This document shows, piece by piece, positions 40,325-48,424 of a DNA stretch of 64,000 bases (position 1 is the first letter of the stretch; each line of letters opens with the position of its first letter). Both the position numbers and the translations under genes were made by a program. The stretch is from Agapetus fuscipes. Taxonomy: Eukaryota > Arthropoda > Insecta > Trichoptera > Glossosomatidae. The stretch spans positions 18,089,298 to 18,153,297 of the forward strand of contig OX637342.1 in assembly GCA_951799405.1 (NCBI GenBank), given 5' to 3'. Under the pieces are notes generated by a model that worked only from the letters and a program-made list of their open reading frames with translations, had not been told where the DNA came from and searched no databases.

Positions 40325-40634
40325 GAAGAAGAAAGATTCACATTATGTGCACTTTCACAAACAGACATGCATAAGTTCGCGCTTAAATATGCCGCATATG
40401 GTTCTACAATATAAAAACCCGAATCTTACATGGACATACACTCTGCAACTCTTGCCGACCTTCCCTGAAAACAGGGGTGACATTGGCAAAGTGAACCATT
40501 TTCTACAGCATACCCATGCTGTAGAAAATGGTTCACAACCCTGTCAGCCGCATACCAACCAATAAGTCAAGGAATATACCAAACAAATTACATTTTAAAA
40601 ATCAACAAATTGTAATACTCGTATGTTTGTGTAT

Positions 40635-41345
40635 TCTAAGCATTAAAAATAATTTGAATAATGGAACGCGATTCTCTTGCGTTTCGTGAACAGCTTTGAA
40701 AAAAGCCGATTTTTTGATCGGTCGGTAAATAAATTTAAATCGTGTCTTAAAAGCCTTGATTCAAATAATGGAACGCAGTTTTTAAATGCGTTTCGTTAAT
40801 AGTTTGTAATTTCTAAGTTTTACCGTTGGTAGGTATTTTATTTTAAATCTGGTATTCAAAGCTTCAGTTTTAATATTGGAACGCAGTGATGTTGCGTTTC
40901 CTAAGTAGCTTCAAATGTACGAAAAATTTAAGCAGGTAGGTTTTTAATTTTGGGCAGTATTGAAATCTCTATTTTAAATAATGGAACACAGTTTCATGCG
41001 TTCCATGAGCAGTTTTACACATCATTTTTTTAACAGGCAGGTTAACAATTTTTAAATCAGGTATTAAAAGCTTCAATTCAAATAATGGAACGCAGTTTCC
41101 ATGCGTTTCCTAAACAGATTTAAATGTGTAAATTTTTGACAGATAGGTATAACATTTCAAAAAAGTATTCTAAGCTTCGATTCAAATAATGGAACGCAGT
41201 AATTCTCGTGCGTTCCTTGGACAGTTTTAAATGCTCGAATGTTTATGACAGGTAGGTATATTATTTAAATTATCAGAATTTGAAAGCTGCAATTTTTAAA
41301 ATGGAACGCAATGTCAATATGCAATAATATGTTCTACAGACAGTT
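40635..41345. repeat. tandem array, seven units of about 104-112 bp, each with a hairpin
   Basis: Units recur with ggaacgc at 40663, 40770, 40878, 40983, 41087, 41191 and 41303. Each carries caaataatggaacgcag, a short spacer and tgcgttcc or tgcgtttcc, forming a stem. A second block (gacaggtaggtat) follows. Units are diverged, so the array is old or evolves without homogenisation. No frame. Confidence 0.8.
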
Positions 41346-41467
41346 ATTAATGGAATCTTATTTGAAATCTCCGAAAAGAAGGAGGCTGAAGATGATTTTA
41401 TAAACATGTAAAACTTTATGGTCCGTGATCTGTGTTTAAAACTTTAAATATTACACCGCAGTTATAA

Positions 41468-41722
41468 TAATCTCTATAATCTATAATCTAAGTTGCAAGG
41501 ATATGTTCATTTAAAGCTCTCAGATGTATGCCCACAAACCAACAAGTGTAGTTCTCGCTTACAAATGCTGATTGTGTACTTACAAATAAAATCCAAACCT
41601 CAAATGAACATAAGCCCCACAACTTTTGCCGACCTTCCCTGAAACAGGGGTGACATTGGCAAAGTGAACCATTTTTTACAGTATGGGTGGTCAGCCTCAT
41701 ACCAACCTATAAGTCAAGGAAT
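41468..41722 (-). mobile_element. SINE-C
   Basis: ctataatctaagttgcaagg to ataagtcaaggaata; heptamer tail. Confidence 0.78.
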
Positions 41723-41831
41723 ATGAATAATAAATTACATTTAAATATAAAAAAGAACAAAACCTTACAAAGAAATCTATACAAAAAAAGTAAAAAATTT
41801 CCCATGCAAAAAATGTAGCAAATGAATACAC

Positions 41832-41893
41832 CAACATTAGAAATCAACATTGCAGATTAGCCGCCACTTCTTCCTGTCCTTGCATACTTCATA
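41832..41893 (-). pseudogene. RTE LINE scrap
   Basis: ttgcagattagccgccactt and cctgtccttgcatacttc match the end of the 1928-2287 ORF2. Confidence 0.5.
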
Positions 41894-42032
41894 GTTACTG
41901 TTCTATAATTTCAATTCATACCATTGCCATTTTTAACCAAGTTTTTTTTTATCGAGAAACTTTTATTTGGTTTCATGGCATGTGTTTTATTGTGTGGATT
42001 ACTTACTTTTTTTAATAGTTCGTAATTTGTCT

Positions 42033-42308
42033 GTTCTATAATTTATAATCTAAGTTGCAAAGATATATAACACTTAAGATTTATATTAAACGTATTCCCA
42101 CACACATTTAAGTTCGCGCTTAAACATGCCGCATGTGAGCCTACAAAGAAAACCTAATCTCAAATGAACGTAAGCTCTGCAACTCTTGCCGACCTTCCCT
42201 GAAACAGGGGGGACCATATATTTATATCGATGGGGGGATATTTGCAAAGTGAACCATTTTTTACAGTATGGTTGGTCAGCTTCATACCAATCTATAAATC
42301 AAGGAATA
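42033..42308 (-). mobile_element. SINE-C with a 27-bp insertion
   Basis: Full copy; ccatatatttatatcgatgg is inserted in the palindrome region, with gggggga-type sequence repeated on both sides. Confidence 0.75.
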
Positions 42309-42374
42309 CAAACAATTGATTACATGTTCTGACTGGAAATAAAAATTAAAAAAATGGAGGAAAGAAAAAAAAAT

Positions 42375-42489
42375 CGTCACCTTATGTACATGAAGCATGT
42401 GTAAGCGCGATCTTAAACGCGTCTGTTTGTGGTCATGCGTTTAATATAAATTTAAAATCTTAATTTATCTTTGCAATTTAGATGTTAGA
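42375..42489 (+). mobile_element. SINE-C 3' half
   Basis: catgaagcatgtgtaagcgc to gcaatttagatgttagat. Confidence 0.6.
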
Positions 42490-42735
42490 TCAAGGATTGA
42501 AGAACCTATAAGAAGAGTTAACACAATGTTTGGAGAGCGTGCATTTGCAGTTGCTGGTCCTCTGGCCTGGAACCACCTGCCACATCATGTGAGAGAGCTA
42601 GATGACCATAGAAAGTTCCGGAATGCTCTGAAAACAAGCAAATTTCTGGCATCGTTTGCACAAGCGCCCTTGAAGTGACTACATCACGAAACGGCGCTAT
42701 AAAGAAATCATCAACTCATCATCATCTTCATAGAT
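42490..42735 (+). pseudogene. CR1-like LINE ORF2 C-terminus
   Basis: Frame to stop 42676-42678: EEPIRRVNTMFGERAFAVAG, WNHLPHHVRELDD, RKFRNALKTSKFL. Related to 10309-10537. The 3' UTR has cggcgctataaagaaatcat and a TCATC-rich tail. Confidence 0.8.
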
Positions 42736-43144
42736 CACAATAGCAAATGAAATAAATATCGAATAATGCCAATATTCACATTCTGTCTAACAAGGGTAAC
42801 GCACCGCTGAGTGATCCCTAACAATAGTGATGGTAGGCAGACCTCTGTACCGACAATAGGGCCCAGGTTCACCCAGCCGGGTATTCCTAATTGGATATTA
42901 ACTTTTGATAAGAAAGGGCTCAGGTCGTGCATTGGCTCACTTAAATAGGACGTGACCTGTATTGGATTTCATGATTTTTATTGATAGAATATTATTAATA
43001 AAACGCCACCTTACGGGAAAGACTGAACTAGTCCTGATTCACTGATTTGAGAAATCGTGGATGAATCATTTTATTGCGAGTAAATTTTCATAGTAAGTGA
43101 ACTAAATATAAATAAAAAATAAAAAAAATACTTTGTACTATTCA
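42736..43144. other. unassigned intergenic sequence
   Basis: Non-coding; ggcccaggttcacccagccg region (42860-42885) may be an element piece but is unmatched here. Confidence 0.35.
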
Positions 43145-43273
43145 GTCAACGACGCGACGTTACCATGTTGAAAGCACCGGTTCCCATAGATCACCGAAGT
43201 TAAACAACATTGGACGCGGATAGTACCTACTTGGATGGGTTACCGCTCAGGTACACCGCGTGTTGTTGGCATC
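43145..43273 (+). pseudogene. 5S rRNA pseudogene
   Basis: Matches animal 5S along its length: gtcaacg start, taccatgttgaa, gatcaccgaagttaaacaac (box A region), ggatgggttaccg (box C region), acaccgcgtgttgttggc end. Small insertions (ctac in agtacctacttgg) and substitutions make it non-functional. It passes directly into a SINE-B head. Confidence 0.85.
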
Positions 43274-43590
43274 TTGGACCGGTCCGTAGTCCAGTGGCAA
43301 CACTTCGGACTCGTAAATGGAAGGTTGTGGATTCGGATCCCGGCGGAGCACAAAAAATATACCATTTATATTTCGAATGTGCTCTTCGCTGAGTTGAAAA
43401 ATTCATAAACCTTTAACTAAGACCGGTCACTGAAAGGTCCATCCAACATTACAACAACTGGGTCTTGCTTGAGAATTGGCGCTTTCTACAGCGACGACCA
43501 AGCTCGCAGAGGGCTCTTGAGGTGTGATACACACATAAACAGCGCTCGCCAAATAAATCATCCTAATATTATTATTATTATTTCACTATT
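43274..43590 (+). mobile_element. SINE-B, ATT-tailed, joined to the 5S copy
   Basis: Near-intact: ggaccggtccgtagtccagt, B-box-like ggattcggatccc, core, 3' end acagcgctcgccaaataaat and five ATT units. Confidence 0.87.
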
Positions 43591-43599
43591 TTTTATAAA

Positions 43600-43710
43600 T
43601 ATTTTAATTTGTTAAAAAAAACAAACAAAATAATGAGTTGACCGGTTTTGGCCAATTTAAATTTAAATAGAGTTCTACAAAGTTTTCGCTGAAACATTTA
43701 AAAAATGATA
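43600..43710. repeat. repeat G, second copy
   Basis: gagttgaccggttttggcca and agagttctacaaagttttcg match 9180-9310. Confidence 0.5.
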
Positions 43711-44116
43711 AATAAAAACATCTAAACTACAGGATTTTGATATTTTTTTTGGGTTTCGTTTTTTCTCGTAGAAAATAAGATACAAGGTAGATTTATCTGA
43801 GTAACTCATGTAACTTTAATATGTTACTTATTCAGTTTTACCAAACACTGTTTGGTGATTTAAACATGAAACTTGAATTAATTAAAAAATATAAAATTAA
43901 CTAAATTTATTGGCAGTCACGTATTGCATCCTCCGCGTGACCGGGCTGGAATAAACTTATTATTATTATTATTATATATAGGTAGGCATCTTACTGAATT
44001 TACTAGGAACAATAAAATAAAATTATTATCCTTTAAGCTTTGAAGAATAAATAAAATGAATATAAAAGGAAATATGTAATATTAAATTATTTACCTTTAA
44101 AAAAAAACTAATGATT
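43711..44116. other. mostly unassigned; element end at 43915-43975
   Basis: gcgtgaccgggctggaataa followed by (ATT)n looks like the 3' end of a LINE or SINE; its body is not identifiable. Confidence 0.4.
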
Positions 44117-44464
44117 TGTGTTGGCAAAATATTTATTTATTTTTATTTTTCTGGGAATCACTTATAAAAATAATGTTATCACTTAATTTTCAATTCCGAT
44201 AACTAGAAATAATCCTTTAATTTTTGTTGGCAAAATACGAATTACGTATTTCTTAGAAACAATCACATTTTAATCACCTCACTAATGGGGTGGAGAAAAC
44301 AGGGGTGTGCGTTGAAAAACCGGAACTCCAACACCGGTTATTTTTCGTAATTGTTTTAACCAATGACATGGACTTGACATGAAAACTAAAGAGACATTTA
44401 TTTTTTAATTCTTAGCATCAAAACACATATTAAATATTATTTACAATTTCGAATATTGAAATCC

Positions 44465-44695
44465 TTAACTGATAGGTTGGTATGAAGCTGACCACCCATA
44501 CTGTAAAAAATGGTTGACTTTACCTATGTCACCCCTGTTTCAGGGAAGGTCGGCAACAGTTGCAGATTGGGTTTTTTATATTGTAGGTCCACATGCGGCA
44601 TGTGTGAGCGTGAAATTATGCGTGTCTGCTTGTGGGAATGCATTTAATCTGAATCTCAAATGGTACATACCTTTGCAGCTTAGATTAAGATTAAG
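44465..44695 (+). mobile_element. SINE-C in unit 1
   Basis: ccttaactgataggttggta to ttagattaagattaag; absent from unit 2 at this place. It has an internal deletion after cggcaacagttgcag. Confidence 0.75.
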
Positions 44696-46127
44696 AATAT
44701 TACTTGCAGGATTTTGATTTAGGTAGCAGGTAACCATAACTTTAGATATACGTATTAAGTATGATCTAAGTTGCATATAAACATTTATTCTTAAATGGTT
44801 AACCACAAGTAGGTAAGTGTTAGGTCTACGCTTACACATGTTGAATGTGAACTTATAAAATAGTAATCCAATTCTCAAATGAGCATAAAGTCATCAACCA
44901 TGCAACTTCTGCCGCCGTTCTCTAATAGTATTGCATTTGCATTTCCAAGTCCTTTGTATCAAGCGTTGTCATAGTATGTTGGTATTTTTTCTCTATATTA
45001 ATTAAAATTATAATGGATAGTAAAAATCGGTGTTACAAAATAATCAAACTCCAAATCTGATGCAAAGAAATGAAATGTATTTTCTATCAAGATAATGGAT
45101 TAATGAAAATAAAATAAAATCACTGTAAGTTTACTTTAGCACATGAATACAGGAAACAGGAAAGAGTTAGAGAATGTAAAAGAAGGAAATGATATGAATG
45201 AACTTAAAGAGGTGTGCCAGCATAGGAAAAAAACGAGGCAAATTTGCTGAGGCTATGGGCACCTACACCAGAATGGTGACGGAGTAAAATCACAATATAC
45301 GAAAGATGTACACAAAAAAACATAAGAGTTGATTAAGATTTAAAGTTTGTTATTTATAAAACCGGAGGAGTGCATTACGGTTTTGTAACTGGCAATCTTG
45401 CTAGGAGTATTTATTTAAAATTCAGACTCATTTATATAAAATGAATACTTGTGTTGCCAAAAATATTTATTTATGTTTATTTTTCTTAAATTTAAGCACT
45501 TGAATTTCAATTCCAATAAGTAGAAATAATTCTTTAATTTTTGTTGGCAAAATATGAATTAGGTACTTCTAAGAAAACCATCACAGTTTAATCACCTCAC
45601 TAATGGGGTGGTAAAAGTATTGGTGTGCATTGAAAAACCGGAACTCCAACACCAGTTATTTTTCGTAATTATTTTAACCAATGACATGGACTTGACATGA
45701 AAACTAAAGATACATTTATTTTGTAATGCTGAGCATTACAACACATATTTGATATTTTTTAAAATTACGAATAATACCTGCAGGATTTTGATTTATTTTT
45801 TCTGTGTTAGTTGATTCTAGATTATTCTACATAAATTCACTACATGTAGCAGGTTATCATAACGTTATTAACTATAATGTAAGTTTCACGTATGCATTTA
45901 TATTTAACTAACCACAAGTAGATACGTGTTTAGTCTGCGCTTACACACGCTGTACATATGTGTCCTTACAAAAAATCTCAAATGAACATAAAACTTGTAA
46001 CTTTAGGCGGCATCCTCCAATATCATTGCATTTGCATTACCTACTTCTTTGAATCGAGTGCTGTCGTAATATGATGATTTGCTCTCTATATTAATTTATG
46101 ATTGTGAATTATATAATCAATTAATAT

Positions 46128-46215
46128 AATCAGCATTTGTAAGCGCGAACTACACGTGTTTGTTTGTGGGCATACATCTGAGAGCTTTGAATGAATATAT
46201 CCTTGCAACTTAGAT
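46128..46215 (+). mobile_element. SINE-C 3' fragment in unit 2
   Basis: aatcagcatttgtaagcgcg to acttagattatagat; its sequence is identical to the 3' end of the copy at 46893-47045. Confidence 0.7.
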
Positions 46216-46625
46216 TATAGATAGATAGAATATAAAAGTTGGCATTATAAAATAATTCAAATATGAATCAGATCCAAAGAAATGAAATTTATTTTGTATT
46301 AGGTTAATAGATTACAAGAAAATATAAATAATAAGAACATCTTAAATTCACTATAGCACAAGAATACCTTTGAAGTTATCATTCAGTAAGGAATATGAGA
46401 ATATAAAAGAAAAAAATGTATACAAAAGTGAAGTGAGAAAAAAAATGAGGCAACTCTGTTGAGGTTCTGGCCACCTGCAAAAAAATGGTGCCGAAGTAAA
46501 ATAACATAATTGGGAAGATTTAAACATAAAACATGAAAGACAAGAAAAAATATATTTTGTTATTTGTAAAACCGGAGGAGTGTATTTCGGTTTTGTAACT
46601 GACAACCTTGCTAGAAAGTTGATGT

Positions 46626-46892
46626 TTAAGGGATTCACTAATGACGTAGCTATTAACTCTCTATTAGTGAAGTAAATTTATTTTGAGATTTTTTTTTCTA
46701 AGTACTCCTAAGTACGTGATAAAGCACTTACCAAAATATTTACTTAAGTACTTAGCCATAAGTACCTGTGTATGCAGGCCCGGATTAAGGGGTGGTACGA
46801 ATGGTGCGACCAAATTGAGGCCCCACGCCCATGGGGGCCCTAAAGACTGATACTGAATTATTATGTAATAATAAACTAAAAAATATATTAAA
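46626..46892. other. unassigned; hAT-like end at 46783-46860
   Basis: caggcccggattaaggggtg and aggccccacgcccatggggg resemble the terminus of hAT-type MITEs; no partner end found. Confidence 0.4.
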
Positions 46893-47045
46893 GTACTTGC
46901 AGGGCGGGCTTATGTTCATTTGAGTTTGGATTTTATTTGTAAGTACACAATCAGCATTTGTAAGCGCGAACTACACGTGTTTGTTTGTGGGCATACATCT
47001 GAGAGCTTTGAATGAATATATCCTTGCAACTTAGATTATAGATTA
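46893..47045 (+). mobile_element. SINE-C 3' half
   Basis: gcttatgttcatttgagttt to cttagattatagatt. Confidence 0.7.
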
Positions 47046-47149
47046 TTATTATAGATTTCGTTCAAATTTAGCTCAAAACGGCAAGTTTCATACCAACTGG
47101 TAGAGGGGGGGAAAGGGAGCAAATGAAGAAGCCCAGAGCTTGACTCCAC

Positions 47150-47487
47150 ACGCAACTAAGCAACACATATAGTGTAACTTCTTGACTGCGTTAAGCCCCA
47201 AAGAGGTCGCATGTGGTGATGCGGGACCTATTTATTTTTACGGTGAAGGGGGCCGGCCTCACACCAACTACTTTCAGTTGAAGTGAGGGTTTTTCACAGC
47301 TCCCGGGGGGGGGGGGGGGGGGCTGGTTCTCATTACTTCTGAAGGCTGAGTGCACCATGAGATCGAACCCTTGCTCTCGGCATGGAATGCAAATATAAAG
47401 TTTTTTTTTTGTACTCCACCAGGGCTTGAACCCACAACCTTTCATTCACGAGTCCGAAGTGTTTCCACTGGACTACGGACCGGTCGC
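47150..47487 (-). mobile_element. SINE-B/A' composite with internal deletion
   Basis: On minus: SINE-B head (47487-47393, gaccggtccgtagtccagtg), then the A' part from its head (47392, tgcattccatgccgagagc) to 3' end. The B core and the start of the A' head are deleted. A run of 19 G (about 47307-47325) sits in the core. Third example of the B-A' order. Confidence 0.72.
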
Positions 47488-47493
47488 ATCCGT

Positions 47494-47745
47494 CTTTGAT
47501 AATTTATAATCTTAGCAGCAACGATATGTAAACATTCAAAGCTCGTATTAAATGGATTTTCACAGATAAGAACATGTAGGTTCGTGCTTACACATTGTGC
47601 ATGTGTGCATACAAATAAACAAAACCGCCCAAAAACATAAACCGTAAAAAATCCTGTCGCTTTCCCTGAAACTGATGGGGGGTTAGCAAAAATGAAGCAA
47701 TTTTCACAGCATGAAGGTAGGCTTATACCAACCAAAAGTTAAAGG
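47494..47745 (-). mobile_element. SINE-C, diverged
   Basis: ataatcttagcagcaacgat, gtaggttcgtgcttacacat, cctgtcgctttccctgaaac; 5' end accaaccaaaagttaaagg. Confidence 0.65.
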
Positions 47746-47794
47746 ATAGGTATTCACAAAAAGCCAGTTTAAAAAAGGCTTTGAAAATCTTGTA

Positions 47795-47877
47795 GATAAA
47801 TAGGTTTCGAATCGCCATATGCGATCTCTTCGGGGATAACGGAGGCAAGAAGTTATACAACAAGTGCAATTTAATTA
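47795..47877 (+). mobile_element. SINE-A 3' fragment
   Basis: aaataggtttcgaatcgcca to gtgcaatttaattacgtag. Confidence 0.65.
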
Positions 47878-47929
47878 CGTAGCCTTTTTACTATGTTAAA
47901 ATAAAGAAAAATACTGAAAATATTTAAAA

Positions 47930-48235
47930 AAAAGATCAAACTTGAATGAACAATGATTTCTTTGCAATAGTTTCTTCCTTGCATGGGAGTCACCTTCCTC
48001 TTACATACATATTTAATAAAGATTATTCTATAAGGTTTAATTTCAATATTTCATATTTTGTAACTATTTGTTACTATATATTTGTAATTTATTAATTTGT
48101 TTTTTTTTTTAACTTGGAAAACTATATTTATTTAAACGTATGGATGCATAAAGAATTGTTGATTGTTGTTGTGGGGGTGGGAGGGGGTAGGTGCTGTGGG
48201 GGTGACTAGCCTCCCCCCCCCCCCTTCCTTGTTAG
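47930..48235 (+). promoter_or_regulatory. upstream flank of gene B shared with gene A
   Basis: ttctttgcaatagtttcttc and caccttcctcttacatacat align with gene A. The G-rich tract at 48172-48203 has runs of 5, 3, 5 and 5 G and could form a quadruplex. gtgactagcctcccccc follows just before TATA. Confidence 0.65.
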
Positions 48236-48424
48236 TATAAATACAGCCCCGCAGGACAATACTAATCATTACACGCACAGCTAGTGGGCCGCCTCCCTCA
48301 CCACACCACCACCCCCTACTGACAACCACGACACAGACAGCACACAAACAGCTACTCGCAACAAATCACTATTTTTGACAGAATTTTCTGCAATTTTGGT
48401 TGATTTTTTATTTCACCTGACATC
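48236..48424 (+). promoter_or_regulatory. core promoter and 5' leader of gene B
   Basis: TATAAATA 48236-48243, expected start near 48266 (tcattacacg). The leader includes cgccaccaccccc-like C-rich sequence and no upstream ATG. Differs from genes A and C by only a few bases in the first 110. Confidence 0.8.

Larger units (their letters stand above)
38751..40333 (+). mobile_element. BovB-like RTE LINE, 5'-truncated, 9-bp target duplication
   Basis: Starts within the reverse transcriptase and ends attaagaagaagaa. The duplicated agattcaca on each side is exact. Interrupted at 38939-39227. Confidence 0.88.
38698..40575 (-). mobile_element. SINE-C split by the BovB-like RTE copy
   Basis: Tail part 38698-38750, main part 40334-40575. 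The RTE at 38751-40333 is flanked by agattcaca on both sides (38742-38750, 40334-40342). Near 40490-40540 the copy carries a small inverted duplication (ttctacagcat, atgctgtagaa). Confidence 0.85.
44117..46625. repeat. tandem duplication of about 1.2-1.3 kb
   Basis: Unit 1 (44117-45400) and unit 2 (45453-46625) share, in order, ttttgttggcaaaatatgaa, cacctcactaatggggtgg, gaaaaaccggaactccaaca, caatgacatggacttgacat, an old SINE-C, an RTE 3' scrap (gaggcaaatttgctgaggct; gaggcaactctgttgaggtt) and aaaccggaggagtg. Different younger SINE-C insertions (44465 and 46128) separate them, so they arose after the duplication. Ends of each inner part resemble hAT-type inverted repeats. Confidence 0.75.

Noticed and set aside
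40635..41345. CRISPR-like array
   Set aside because: Repeat units are long, diverged and contiguous, with no short identical repeats or unique spacers, and the genome is eukaryotic.
47307..47325. Poly-G run as a regulatory element
   Set aside because: It lies in a SINE-A' core where other copies have few G; slippage or an assembly/sequencing error is more likely.
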